NCBI RefSeq assembly: GCF_019933235.1
Contig: NZ_CP082945.1
Coordinates: forward strand, 5,617,501-5,681,500
Direction of reading: 5' to 3'
Origin: Streptomyces angustmyceticus
Lineage (GTDB): Bacteria > Actinomycetota > Actinomycetes > Streptomycetales > Streptomycetaceae
Length of the DNA stretch: 64,000 nt
Numbering within the stretch: position 1 is the first letter of the stretch; every line of letters begins with the position of its first letter. Shown piece by piece: positions 48,531 to 57,256 of the stretch. Below the pieces are notes generated by a model, which made no database searches, was not told the origin of the DNA, and saw only the letters and a program-made list of their open reading frames with translations. The position numbers and the translations under genes were made by a program.

Positions 48531-51050
48531 GTGGTCTGGACGGGAGAATGGGTCGCCGGCCGGCTCGGGGTCTCGCTGAGCGGCGGGGACGAGCTGCCGG
48601 AACTGCTGGGGCTCGCGCTGCGCCGCAACCCCAAGCGGGCCCATCTGCTCGTGTCGAACGTGCTCGGCAAGCATGTGCCCCAGCGCCCCGGCGTGGTCCA
48701 CGGCGCCGGCGTCGGGCTGGGACGCCGGGTGCGCGAGTTGCTGGGTGACGAGGCCGCCGCCCGCGCCGTCGTCCTGGGCTACGCCGAGACCGCCACCGGC
48801 CTGGGGCACTCGGTGGCCGACGGCCTGGCCCTCGCGCCGTACCTGCACTCCACCCGCCGCCCGGTGGCGGGCGTGGCGCAGGTGGGCGGATTCGAGGAGG
48901 AGCACAGCCACGCCACCTCGCATCTGCTGCTCCCCGAGGACCGCGCCCTGCTCGCGGGCGACGGACCGCTGGTGCTCGTCGACGACGAGTTCTCCACCGG
49001 CAGGACCGTCCTGAACACGATCAAGGCGCTGCATGCGCAATTCCCGCGTGAGCGGTACGTGGTCGTCGCCCTGGTCGACATGCGCTCCGACGCGGACCGC
49101 GGCCGTCTGGAGAAGTTCGCGGCCGACCTGGGCGCCCGCGTGGACCTCGTGGCGCTCGCCGCGGGGGGCGTGGAGTTGCCGGAGGACGTCCTGACCCGCG
49201 GGCAGGAACTCGTCGCCGCCCATGAGGCCGGTGAGGGGCTCGGGGGCGGGGATGCCCCGGCGCCCGGCGGCGGGGCGGATGTCGTACGGGTCGATCTGGG
49301 CTGGCCCGCCGGGCTGCCGGACGGCGGCCGGCACGGCTTCGCACCGGCGCACCGCGCCCGCCTGGAGGCCGCTCTGCCGGGCATGGCCGCCCGGATCGCC
49401 CGGCACCTGGACGGTGCCCGCCGCGTCCTCGTCCTCGGCAACGAGGAGTTGATGTACGCGCCGCTGCGGATGGCCGAGGCGCTGGACACCCTCCTGGCCG
49501 AGGAGGCGAGCGGCGCCGGGCCGGCGCCGGACGCCGAGGGTGCCGCGGCGGCGCCCCGGGACGGTCGGGTGTCCGCGACGCCCGCGGGTCCGGGCGTCTT
49601 CTTCTCCACCACCACCCGGTCGCCGGTGCTCGCCGTCGACGACCCCGGCTACGCGATACGGACCCGGCTGTCCTTCCCCGCCCACGACCAGCCCGCCGAC
49701 GGGCCGGGGGAGCGGTACGCCTACAACGTCGCGGCCGGCACCGACCCGGAGCGCGGCTTCGACGCCGTCGTGGCCGTCGTGGACTCCCGCGGCGACCTCC
49801 CGGAGCTGCACACCGCCGGCGGTCTGCTGGACCGGCTCGCCGGGCACGCCGGCCGGCTGCTGCTCGCCGTCGTCCCCTCCTACGCCCCGCGGCCCCCGGC
49901 CCGGTCCGCGTCCCTCCCCGAGCCGCTGCGCGGCCCCGGCTTCTCCTCCTACACCGCCGACGAGGTCGGCTGGCTGCTGCAGGACCTCTCCGACATCACC
50001 CTGGAGGCGCCGACCGAGGAGCGCGAGGAGGCCATCCAGCGCGGTGGCGCCCACTACGCCGAGTCGCTGCCGGTCGAATACCAGCCGAGCGAGCAGTACC
50101 GGGCGCTCTTCCACAGCGCGCTGGAGACCTCCGCGGGCCGTGTCGCGCGGGCGGTCGGGACCGTCACCGAGACCGTGCTCGCCGAGCGCGGCCCGCGCCC
50201 CGTACTGGTGTCGCTGGCCCGCGCCGGCACCCCCGTCGGGGTGCTGATGCGCCGCTGGGCGCTGCACGCCCACGGCCTGGAGCTGCCGCACTACGCGGCC
50301 TCGATCGTCCGCGGCCGGGGCATCGACACCACCGCGCTGCGCTGGCTGGCCGCGCACCACGATCCGGCGGACGTCGTCTTCGTGGACGGCTGGACCGGAA
50401 AGGGCGCCATCACCCGCGAACTCGCCCTGGCCCTGGAGGACTTCCCGGGCTTCGACCCGCGGATCGCCGTGCTCGCCGACCCCGGTGGCTGTGTCGAGAC
50501 CTACGGCACCCGGGACGACTTCCTCATCCCGTCCGCCTGCCTCAACTCCACCGTCTCCGGCCTGATATCCCGCACCGTCCTGCGCGACGACCTCGTGGGA
50601 CCGGACGACTTCCACGGCGCGAAGTTCTACCGCGAGCTGGCCGGGGACGACCTGTCGCGGGTGTTCCTGGACGCGGTGAGCGCCCGCTTCGACGAGGTGG
50701 CCGACCAGGTCGCCTCGGACGTGAAGGAGCTGGCCGCCGCCGACCGGGCACCCACCTGGGAGGGCTGGGCGGCCGTCGAGCGGATCAGCGAGGAGTACGG
50801 CATCGACGACGTGAACCTCGTGAAGCCCGGGGTCGGCGAGACCACGCGGGTGCTGCTGCGCCGGGTGCCCTGGAAGATCCTGGCCCGGCAGGGCGCCGGG
50901 GCCGACCTCGACCATGTGCGCCTCCTGGCGGAACAGCGGGGCGTGCCCGTCGAAGAGGTCGGCGAACTGCCCTACACCTGCGTCGGGTTGATCCACCCCC
51001 GCTTCACCCGCGGGGCCACGGGCGCCGACGGCAAGGCGGTGGCCTCCTGA
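48531..51050 (+). CDS. Ter-associated fusion: PRTase_2 - TRSP - StiP (PRTase-like) - PELOTA domains
   Basis: An 839-residue multidomain protein. Residues ~1-220 form a phosphoribosyltransferase with the PRPP loop VLVDDEFSTGRTVLNT. Residues ~220-400 form the TRSP domain, whose signature TTRSPVLAV is present. Residues ~430-700 match the StiP family with a second PRPP-like loop VFVDGWTGKGAITRE and SACLNSTVSGLISRTVL. The C-terminus (~740-825) is a PELOTA/L7Ae-like RNA-binding domain ending in GLIHPRF. These families were defined in Ter operons and predicted to build a nucleoside-like compound. I prefer the GTG at 48531, 7 nt after AAGGAGA; the frame opens at GTG 48492. Its stop overlaps the HAD gene start by one base. 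Confidence 0.88.
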   Translation: MVWTGEWVAGRLGVSLSGGDELPELLGLALRRNPKRAHLLVSNVLGKHVPQRPGVVHGAGVGLGRRVRELLGDEAAARAVVLGYAETATGLGHSVADGLALAPYLHSTRRPVAGVAQVGGFEEEHSHATSHLLLPEDRALLAGDGPLVLVDDEFSTGRTVLNTIKALHAQFPRERYVVVALVDMRSDADRGRLEKFAADLGARVDLVALAAGGVELPEDVLTRGQELVAAHEAGEGLGGGDAPAPGGGADVVRVDLGWPAGLPDGGRHGFAPAHRARLEAALPGMAARIARHLDGARRVLVLGNEELMYAPLRMAEALDTLLAEEASGAGPAPDAEGAAAAPRDGRVSATPAGPGVFFSTTTRSPVLAVDDPGYAIRTRLSFPAHDQPADGPGERYAYNVAAGTDPERGFDAVVAVVDSRGDLPELHTAGGLLDRLAGHAGRLLLAVVPSYAPRPPARSASLPEPLRGPGFSSYTADEVGWLLQDLSDITLEAPTEEREEAIQRGGAHYAESLPVEYQPSEQYRALFHSALETSAGRVARAVGTVTETVLAERGPRPVLVSLARAGTPVGVLMRRWALHAHGLELPHYAASIVRGRGIDTTALRWLAAHHDPADVVFVDGWTGKGAITRELALALEDFPGFDPRIAVLADPGGCVETYGTRDDFLIPSACLNSTVSGLISRTVLRDDLVGPDDFHGAKFYRELAGDDLSRVFLDAVSARFDEVADQVASDVKELAAADRAPTWEGWAAVERISEEYGIDDVNLVKPGVGETTRVLLRRVPWKILARQGAGADLDHVRLLAEQRGVPVEEVGELPYTCVGLIHPRFTRGATGADGKAVAS

Positions 51051-51925
51051 TGGACGGCCGGCCCCTCGCCCACCACCACCCTTCCCCGGAAGCGCTGCGC
51101 GCTGCCCCTCTTCTGGTCGCCAGCGACCTCGACCGCACCCTGATCTATTCGGCCCCCGCCCTGGGCCTGACCATGCCCGACGCCGAAGCCCCCCGGCTGC
51201 TGTGCGTCGAGACCTACGAGCACAAGCCGCTGTCCTACATGACGGAGACGGCCGCGGCCCTGCTCGCCGAACTGGCCGGCGCCACCACGTTCGTCCCGGC
51301 CACCACCCGTACGCGCGAGCAGTACGGGCGCATCCACCTGCCGGGCCCGGCGCCGGAGTTCGCCGTCTGCGCCAACGGCGGCCATCTGCTGGTGCACGGT
51401 GAGCCGGACCCGGACTGGCAGCGCACCGTCGCCGGGCGGCTCGCCGCGCGGTGTGCGCCCCTGGACGAGGTCCGCGCGCATCTCGTCCGCGCCGCCGACC
51501 CGGCCTGGCTGCTCAAGGAGCGTGTCGCGGAGGACCTCTTCGCCTATCTCGTCGTGGAGCGGCCGCTGCTGCCGGACACCTGGGTGAAGGACCTCGCCGG
51601 CTGGGCGGACGAACGCGGCTGGACCGTGTCCCTCCAGGGCCGCAAGATCTACGCCGTGCCGAAGCCGCTGACCAAGAGCGCGGCCGTGGCGGAGGTGGCC
51701 CGCCGCACCGGGGCGTCCGGGATCCTCGCGGCCGGCGATTCCCTCCTCGACGCCGATCTGCTGCTGGCCGCGGACCGCGGCTGGCGGCCCGGACACGGGG
51801 AGCTGGCGGACTCCGGCTGGCACGCCCCGCACGTCACGGCGCTCGACGAGCGGGGCGTCGCCGCGGGCGAGGAGATCGTGCGGGCCTTCCTCGGTGGCGT
51901 GGTGCCCCCGGGCCACGCCGGCTGA
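51050..51925 (+). CDS. HAD family phosphatase, Ter-associated
   Basis: A 291-residue Cof-type (class IIB) HAD hydrolase. Motif I is VASDLDRTLIYS with the nucleophile Asp near residue 26, motif II is the Thr of VPATTRTREQYGR, motif III the Lys of KPLTKSAAVAEVA near 203 and motif IV GDSLLDADLL near 225. The cap domain lies between motifs II and III. As the third gene of the Ter operon (TGATG overlap with the PRTase fusion) it probably dephosphorylates the sugar-phosphate product of the PRTase. No other phosphatase is in the cluster. Substrate specificity is inferred from context only. Confidence 0.9.
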   Translation: MDGRPLAHHHPSPEALRAAPLLVASDLDRTLIYSAPALGLTMPDAEAPRLLCVETYEHKPLSYMTETAAALLAELAGATTFVPATTRTREQYGRIHLPGPAPEFAVCANGGHLLVHGEPDPDWQRTVAGRLAARCAPLDEVRAHLVRAADPAWLLKERVAEDLFAYLVVERPLLPDTWVKDLAGWADERGWTVSLQGRKIYAVPKPLTKSAAVAEVARRTGASGILAAGDSLLDADLLLAADRGWRPGHGELADSGWHAPHVTALDERGVAAGEEIVRAFLGGVVPPGHAG

Positions 51926-52094
51926 CCCGGGCGACGACGAGGACCGCCGCCGCGGACGCGGTGGCGGGGCGCGGGGGAGGGGAAGCGCGGAAAGCGGTGG
52001 CCGGAGGTGAGGGCTCGGTTAGTCTCGCCGGGGCGGCCGGCCGCATCGTCCGGTGACCGGCCGGGACCGCGATCCTTGATCAAGAGGAGAGGCT

Positions 52095-52754
52095 GTGGCT
52101 GAGTCCAAGAGCACGCCGATCACGGCGGAGATGTACGACTACGTCCTCGCCCACAACCCACCCCTGAACGCCGCGCAGCGGGACATCATCGAGCTCACCC
52201 GTCAGCAGTTCCCGGACGCCGCGGGCATGCAGTCGGCCGAGGAACAGGGGCCGCTGCTGGCGTTCCTGGTGCGGCTGATCGGGGCCCGTCATGTCGTCGA
52301 GGTGGGCACGTTCACCGGCTTCTCGGCGCTGTCCATGGCCCAGGCGCTGCCCGCGGACGGCACGCTGATCGCCTGCGACGTGTCCGAGGAGTGGACGGCG
52401 TACGGCAGGGAGGCGTGGGAGAAGGCCGGCGTCGGCGACCGTGTCGAGCTGCGGATCGCGCCCGCGCTGGAGACGCTGCGGGCGATGCCGGCCGAACCGC
52501 ACATCGATCTCGCCTACCTCGACGCGGACAAGGGCGGCTATATCGCCTACTGGGAGGAGCTGGTGCCCCGGATGCGGCAGGGCGGCCTGATCGTCGCGGA
52601 CAACGTCCTGTACCACGGCCAGGTCACCGACCCGGCGGCGACCGGCTCGGCCCTGGCGATCAGGGCGTTCAACGACCACGTCATGGCGGACTCCCGTATG
52701 GAGGCGGTGATCCTCACCGTGGCGGACGGGGTGACGCTGGCCCGCAAGAGGTAA
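52095..52754 (+). CDS. Class I O-methyltransferase (CCoAMT-like)
   Basis: A 219-residue SAM-dependent methyltransferase of the caffeoyl-CoA/catechol O-methyltransferase type. SAM motif I is VVEVGTFTGFSALSMA near residue 66; metal ligands are in IDLAYLDADKGGYIAYW (Asp) near 138 and LIVADNVLYHGQV (Asp-Asn) near 166. The start is GTG at 52095, after AAGAGGAGAG. It lies 169 bp after the Ter operon, with its own promoter likely, so whether it belongs with that operon is unclear. The acceptor is probably a small vicinal diol or phenolic compound. Confidence 0.9.
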   Translation: MAESKSTPITAEMYDYVLAHNPPLNAAQRDIIELTRQQFPDAAGMQSAEEQGPLLAFLVRLIGARHVVEVGTFTGFSALSMAQALPADGTLIACDVSEEWTAYGREAWEKAGVGDRVELRIAPALETLRAMPAEPHIDLAYLDADKGGYIAYWEELVPRMRQGGLIVADNVLYHGQVTDPAATGSALAIRAFNDHVMADSRMEAVILTVADGVTLARKR

Positions 52755-52798
52755 CGGCCGCCCCGCACGGGCGCGGTGGCAGGGACCGGGGCCGCGCG

Positions 52799-52828
52799 GC
52801 CCGGCCATGGGTGCCCGCGGGGCCGGGC
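52799..52828. terminator. Possible hairpin between methyltransferase and FmdB-like genes
   Basis: GCCCGGCC (52799-52806) pairs with GGCCGGGC (52821-52828) over a 14-nt loop between converging genes. Background GC content makes it tentative. Confidence 0.4.
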
Positions 52829-52852
52829 TCGGGGCCCGGCCCGGGACGTGCC

Positions 52853-53065
52853 CTAGCCGCAGCAGCCGCCTCCGCAGCAGCCGCCGCCTCCGCCGCCCTT
52901 CGGGGCCGGAGCGGAGGCGGAGCCGCCGACGGCGACCGCGGAGAGGAGCTTCACGGTGTCCTCGTGCCCCTCGGGGCACACGGCCGGGGCGGAGGACTCG
53001 GCCATCGGCCGGTTCAGCTCGAAGGTGGAGTCGCAGGGGCGGCACCGGTATTCGTAACGAGGCAT
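52853..53065 (-). CDS. FmdB-like zinc-ribbon protein with Gly/Cys tail
   Basis: A 70-residue protein. The N-terminal CxxC of the FmdB/CxxC_CxxC_SSSS family is MPRYEYRCRPCDSTFELNR; the second half of the ribbon is VCPEGHED, so the usual second CxxC is reduced to Cys plus a His. The C-terminus is a Gly run followed by CCGGGCCG, four cysteines that could bind metal. The ATG at 53065 is preferred over a GTG two codons earlier. Proteins of this family are small regulators or metal-linked proteins of unclear role. No operon partner. Confidence 0.82.
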   Translation of the reverse strand: MPRYEYRCRPCDSTFELNRPMAESSAPAVCPEGHEDTVKLLSAVAVGGSASAPAPKGGGGGGCCGGGCCG

Positions 53066-53091
53066 GGGCACAGGTTAGCCGTGGCCCCCGC

Positions 53092-54240
53092 TCAGCGGAC
53101 GACGGTGCCGGGTGGCGCGCCCAGCATGCCCAGCTCCGCGCGGGTCGGCGCGCCCTCCCAGTCGCCGGGGGACGCGACGGCGAAGGCTCCGGTGGTGACG
53201 GCCCGCTCCAGGCAGCCGGCCGGGCCCTCGCCGTCCAGCAGCGCCGACAGATAGCCCGCCACGAAGGCGTCGCCGGCGCCCACCGCGTCCACCGCCCGCA
53301 CGGCCCTGGCGGGCCGGTGCAGGGAGCCGCCGCAGGTGAAGGCCGTGGCCCCGGCCGCACCGAGCTTGACCACGACCTCACCGACGCCCAGGTCCAGCAG
53401 AGCCCGGGCCTGCGAGGCGAGGGAGTCGGGGGAGGCGAGGGAGTCGGAGGAGCCGGAGGAGTCGGGGGCCGGGCCGGCGGGTCCCGCCCCGGCGGCTGCC
53501 GCCGTGCCGTCCGGTCCGTCCCCGTCTTCCGGCAGGCACAGCGGGAGTTCGTCATCGGAGGCGATCAGGACGTCCACGAAGGGCATCCATTCCCGGAGGA
53601 CCGCCGCGGCTTCCCCGGCGGTCCACAGGCGGGCGCGGAAGTTGACGTCGAGGCAGACCAGCGAGCCGTGTTCGCGTGCCAGCCGGAGGGCGCGGAGGGC
53701 CGCCGAGCGGGCCGCTGGGCTCAGCGCCGGGGTGATGCCCGTCAGGTGCAGCACGCGGGGCGGGGCCGCGTGGAAGGCACGGCCGACGGTGTCCGCGGCG
53801 AGCCGCGAGCCGGCCGATCCCGCCCGGTAGTAGTGCACCCGTGTGACCTCGGGCAGCCGCGGCTCGAAGAGGAGCAGCCCGGTCGGGGCGTCCGGATCGG
53901 TCGCGGCGCCGGACACCTCCACGCCCTCGGCGCGCAGCGTGCGCAGCACCAACTGGCCGGCCTCGTCCTCGCCGACCGCGCCCGCCCAGCGGACGTCGTG
54001 CCCGAGCCGGGCCAGGCCGATGGCGACATTGCTCTCCGCCCCGGCGACGGAGACCCGCATCGTGCCACCGAGCTTCAGCGGGCCGCTGCCGCGCAGCGCG
54101 ACCATGGTCTCGCCGAAGGTGAAGACGTCCGGGCGGCCCGGCTGGCGGGGGACCCGAGGGCGGCCCGGGGCGGTCCCGGGGAGGGGAGCGGCGCCGGCCT
54201 GCGGTTCCTCCCCGCCCCCGGAGAACGGCTGTCCCGTCAT
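53092..54240 (-). CDS. kdgK: PfkB-family sugar-acid kinase (2-keto-3-deoxy-gluconate/galactonate kinase)
   Basis: A 382-residue PfkB kinase, predicted to phosphorylate 2-keto-3-deoxygalactonate or -gluconate. The family start is FTFGETMVALRGSGPLKLGG near residue 40 with AGAESNVAIGLARLG, and the catalytic C-terminal motif is DAVGAGDAFVAGYLSALLDG near 320. A low-complexity insertion (~40 residues of Ala, Gly, Pro and Ser near 250-290) separates the substrate and ATP halves and is unusual. The ATG at 54240 overlaps the aldolase stop (ATGA), so it is translated from the same mRNA. Role inferred from the aldolase and dehydratase beside it. Confidence 0.88.
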   Translation of the reverse strand: MTGQPFSGGGEEPQAGAAPLPGTAPGRPRVPRQPGRPDVFTFGETMVALRGSGPLKLGGTMRVSVAGAESNVAIGLARLGHDVRWAGAVGEDEAGQLVLRTLRAEGVEVSGAATDPDAPTGLLLFEPRLPEVTRVHYYRAGSAGSRLAADTVGRAFHAAPPRVLHLTGITPALSPAARSAALRALRLAREHGSLVCLDVNFRARLWTAGEAAAVLREWMPFVDVLIASDDELPLCLPEDGDGPDGTAAAAGAGPAGPAPDSSGSSDSLASPDSLASQARALLDLGVGEVVVKLGAAGATAFTCGGSLHRPARAVRAVDAVGAGDAFVAGYLSALLDGEGPAGCLERAVTTGAFAVASPGDWEGAPTRAELGMLGAPPGTVVR

Positions 54241-54857
54241 CGGGCGCACACCGCCCTGAACTCCGCCGCGCGCTTGCGCAGCCCGTCCAGGTCGCCGCCG
54301 TCCGCCGCGTCCCCGACCAGCGGCGAGCCGACGCCCACCGCCACCGCCCCCGCGGCGAAGTACTCCTGGGCGGCCGCCGCGTCCACCCCGCCGACCGGCA
54401 CGAACGGCAGCTCGGGGAAAGGCGCGCGCAGCGTCCGCAGATACGCGGGCCCGCCGGCCGACGCCGGGAACAGCTTCAGGGCCGAGACCCCCAGCGCGTC
54501 GGCCGCGATCACCTCCGACGGCGTCATCACCCCGGCGAGCGTCGGCAGCCCCTGGCGTACGGACTCCTCCAGGCCGGCGCCCAGGCCGGGCGTGACGATG
54601 AGGTTCGCCCCGGCCTCGGCGGCGCGCCGGGCGTCGGCGGCGGTCAGGACGGTGCCGGCGCCGAGCCAGGCCGCGTCGCCCAGTTCGGCGCGCGCGCGTC
54701 GGATCACGGTGAGGGCGTCCTTGCCGCTGAGCGAGACCTCGATCAGCGGGAGTCCTGCTTCCACGAGCGCCATGACCGTGCGGAAGGACGCCTCCGCCTC
54801 TCTGCCCCGGATGATGGCGACCAGCCGCTCGGTCCGGAGTGCGGTGCTGAGGTCCAT
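54237..54857 (-). CDS. eda: KDPG/KDPGal aldolase
   Basis: Cleaves 2-keto-3-deoxy-6-phospho-gluconate or -galactonate to pyruvate and glyceraldehyde-3-phosphate. The 206-residue class I aldolase has the Schiff-base Lys128 in GVSALKLFPASAG, Glu40 in LPLIEVSLSG, and the phosphate-binding VPVGGVDAAAA near residue 153. Start ATG at 54857. It is upstream of and overlaps the kinase gene, and 237 bp downstream of the dehydratase gene, which points to galactonate catabolism. Confidence 0.93.
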   Translation of the reverse strand: MDLSTALRTERLVAIIRGREAEASFRTVMALVEAGLPLIEVSLSGKDALTVIRRARAELGDAAWLGAGTVLTAADARRAAEAGANLIVTPGLGAGLEESVRQGLPTLAGVMTPSEVIAADALGVSALKLFPASAGGPAYLRTLRAPFPELPFVPVGGVDAAAAQEYFAAGAVAVGVGSPLVGDAADGGDLDGLRKRAAEFRAVCAR

Positions 54858-55094
54858 GGCGTTTCCTGCTTTCTCCTGCGCCCCCGCCGCGTAGGTGCTG
54901 CGCTGCCGGGGCGTTCGGGCACGCGGGTGACGCCTTCGATTATTCCGGTCCGGCCTGACGGGCGTGCCGGGTGTGCCGCCTGGAACGGGCCTGGAGTCGT
55001 GGGGGTGACCTGCGGGTTCGCGGACGGTACCGGGGGCGGGTACCGGGGGACGGGGTGGCGGCCCCGCGCCGGCGCCGGGGCGGCGTACGGCTCC
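54858..55094. other. Gap between dgoD and eda with two GGTACCGGGGG copies
   Basis: A 237-bp spacer in an otherwise compact set of genes. Two close direct copies of a GGTACCGGGGG-like sequence occur near 55026-55048. It could contain an internal promoter for eda-kdgK; nothing else was recognised. Confidence 0.4.
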
Positions 55095-56240
55095 TCACCA
55101 CTCGGCGAACGCCCCGTCCTCATGGCGCCACACGGGATTGCGCCAGGCATGGCCCCGCCCGTCCGCCGCCCGCACCGCGGCCTCGTCCACCTCCACGCCC
55201 AACCCGGGCCGGTCGGTCCGCAGCAGCGACCCCTTGTCGAAGCGGAACGGCTCCGGGTCCACCACGTAGTCCAGCAGCTCGGCGCCCCGGTGGTAGTGGA
55301 TGCCGAGGGACTGCTCCTGGATCAGGAAGTTCGGCGTGGTGAAGGCGACTTGCAGGCTGGCGGCGAGTGCGACCGGGCCGAGCGGGCAGTGCGGGGCGAG
55401 CTGGGCCCCGTACGCCTCCGCGAGGGCGGCGATCCGGCGCAGCTCGGAGATACCGCCCGCGTGCGAGATGTCGGGCTGCAGGATCGCGACGCCGGCCTGC
55501 AGCGGAGCCAGGAACTCCCGCCGGGTGAAGAGACGTTCACCGAGTGCGAGGGGGATGTTGGAGGCGTTGACGAGATCGGGGAGGGCCTGGAGGTGATCGG
55601 GGAGCACCGGTTCCTCGACGAACATCGGCGCGCAGTCGGCCAGCAGGGGGAGGAGCCTGCGGGCGTTGGCGGGCGAGACCCGGCCGTGGAAGTCGAGGCC
55701 GAAGTCCCGTTCCTCGCCGAGCACTTCGCGCGCGGTCTCGGCGCGCCGCAGGCACTCCCGTACCTCGGCGCGGGTCGCCACCGGCGCCATCCGGCCGCAG
55801 CCGTTCATCTTGACGGCGGTGAAGCCGGCCTCCACCTGCGCGGCGACCGCGTCGCGGACGGCATGCGGCTCGTCGCCGCCGACCCACGCGTAGGCGCGGA
55901 TCCGCTCGCGGACCGGCCCGCCCAGCAGCTGGTGGACGGGCACGCCGTGCCGCTTGCCCTTGATGTCCCACAGCGCCTGGTCCAGGCCGGCGACGGCGGA
56001 CGACAGGACGGGACCGCCGCGGTAGAAGCCGCCCTTGGTCATGACCTGCCAGTGGTCCTCGATACGCGCCGGATCCCGGCCCAGCAGGTACTCGGACAGC
56101 ACCTCCACCGCCGCCCGCACCGGCTCGGCCCGCCCCTCCACCACCGGCTCGCCCCAGCCGACGACGCCCTCGTCGGTCTCCACTCGTACGAACATCCAGC
56201 GCGGCGGGGCGAGGAACGTCTCGATGCGGCTGATCTGCAT
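55095..56240 (-). CDS. dgoD: D-galactonate dehydratase (enolase superfamily)
   Basis: Dehydrates D-galactonate to 2-keto-3-deoxygalactonate. The 381-residue protein equals DgoD in length. Metal ligands and catalytic residues fit: Asp and His in GLDFHGRVSPANA near residue 185, Glu in MFVEEPVLPDH near 210, Glu in PLALGERLFTRREF near 237, Asp in QPDISHAGGI, His in LAPHCPLGPVALA near 288. N-terminal capping loop W-x-F is RWMFVRVETDEGVVGWGEP. Start ATG at 56240. Upstream is the divergently regulated or co-directional GntR gene; downstream eda and kdgK complete the De Ley-Doudoroff route. A dedicated galactonate permease is not in the window. Confidence 0.92.
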   Translation of the reverse strand: MQISRIETFLAPPRWMFVRVETDEGVVGWGEPVVEGRAEPVRAAVEVLSEYLLGRDPARIEDHWQVMTKGGFYRGGPVLSSAVAGLDQALWDIKGKRHGVPVHQLLGGPVRERIRAYAWVGGDEPHAVRDAVAAQVEAGFTAVKMNGCGRMAPVATRAEVRECLRRAETAREVLGEERDFGLDFHGRVSPANARRLLPLLADCAPMFVEEPVLPDHLQALPDLVNASNIPLALGERLFTRREFLAPLQAGVAILQPDISHAGGISELRRIAALAEAYGAQLAPHCPLGPVALAASLQVAFTTPNFLIQEQSLGIHYHRGAELLDYVVDPEPFRFDKGSLLRTDRPGLGVEVDEAAVRAADGRGHAWRNPVWRHEDGAFAEW

Positions 56241-56385
56241 GGACCGGTCCGTCCTTTCGGCGTGCGGCGGTACGGCCGGCCCACGCGGCGCGCGGCGCCC
56301 GGCGTCCGGGCCGTGGGCGGGGTCCTGCCCACCCCGGGCGGCGCGCTAACGGGGCAGGTACCTCCGCCGGTGCCCCGCTCCGCGC

Positions 56386-57093
56386 CTACGGATGCTCCCG
56401 CGCCGACAGATCGAGCAGTTCCAGCATGGCCACGTACGCCCCGTCCACGTCCCGGTTCCGCACGGCCTCCACCACGGCGGCATGGGCGGCGTGCGGGTGC
56501 TGCCCGGAGGTGTCGTCCGCGGTCGGCACGGCCCGGCCCCGCTGGACCAGCACCGGCACGATCACCCGGTGCATCTGCGCGTAGAAGCGATTGTTCGACG
56601 CGACCAGCATCGCCCGGTGGAACGACGCGTCGGCGCGCACGAGCAGCTCCGGATTGTGGTCGGTGGCGGCCATCGCACGGAGCGCGTCGTCCAGCACCGC
56701 GAGGTCCTCGTCCGTACGGCGCTCCGCGGCGAGCGCGGCCGCCGCGGGCTCGATGGAACGGCGCAGTTCGAGCACGTCGGCGAAGAAGTCGGAGGAGACG
56801 CCGGCCGCGAGCTTCCAGTGCAGGACGTCCGGATCCAGGAGGTTCCAGTCCTCCCGGGGGCAGACGAAGGTGCCGCGTCTCTCGTCGCTGTCGAGGAGGC
56901 CCTTGGTGGTCAGTACCTTGATCGCCTCGCGCAGCACGGTCTGGGACACGTCCAGCTCCGCCTGCACCTCCGGCATGACCAGGCTGTCGCCCTCACCGTA
57001 GGTGCCCTTGAGGATCCGCTCGGCGAGCGCTTCGACCGCCGCGTGGTGAGGACCGTGCCCGGTGGGGGAGGAGTCGTGCCCCGGACGGCTCAT
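56386..57093 (-). CDS. GntR family regulator, FadR subfamily (DgoR-like)
   Basis: A 235-residue regulator. The GntR helix-turn-helix is VEALAERILKGTYGEGDSLV and QAELDVSQTVLREAIKVLTTKGLL; the C-terminal FCD domain has the metal-binding pattern DFFADVLELRRSIEPAAAALA, RADASFHRAML and PHAAHAAVVEAV (Asp and three His). Sugar-acid-responsive FadR-type regulators of galactonate and gluconate genes share this architecture. The ATG at 57093 is 7 nt after GGGAG. It precedes dgoD by 145 bp on the same strand, so it probably represses the galactonate genes and responds to galactonate or its derivatives. Confidence 0.9.
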   Translation of the reverse strand: MSRPGHDSSPTGHGPHHAAVEALAERILKGTYGEGDSLVMPEVQAELDVSQTVLREAIKVLTTKGLLDSDERRGTFVCPREDWNLLDPDVLHWKLAAGVSSDFFADVLELRRSIEPAAAALAAERRTDEDLAVLDDALRAMAATDHNPELLVRADASFHRAMLVASNNRFYAQMHRVIVPVLVQRGRAVPTADDTSGQHPHAAHAAVVEAVRNRDVDGAYVAMLELLDLSAREHP

Positions 57094-57256
57094 CGTGTGC
57101 TCCCTGCTCTCCCTGGCTCTCCCTGCTTCGCGTTGCCCGCCCCGCTGCCCGCTGCCCGCTGCCCGTTCCTCGGGGCCGGCCTGCTCCGGGGAGCGAGCCG
57201 TGGACACCCCCGCACGCCCATCCGCCGTCGTCCGCCTCCCCACCCCCCATCGGTCA

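Noticed and set aside
47235..50996. A 1253-codon minus-strand frame opposite the lyase and PRTase genes
   Set aside because: Shadow of third-position GC in the forward genes, which carry family motifs throughout.
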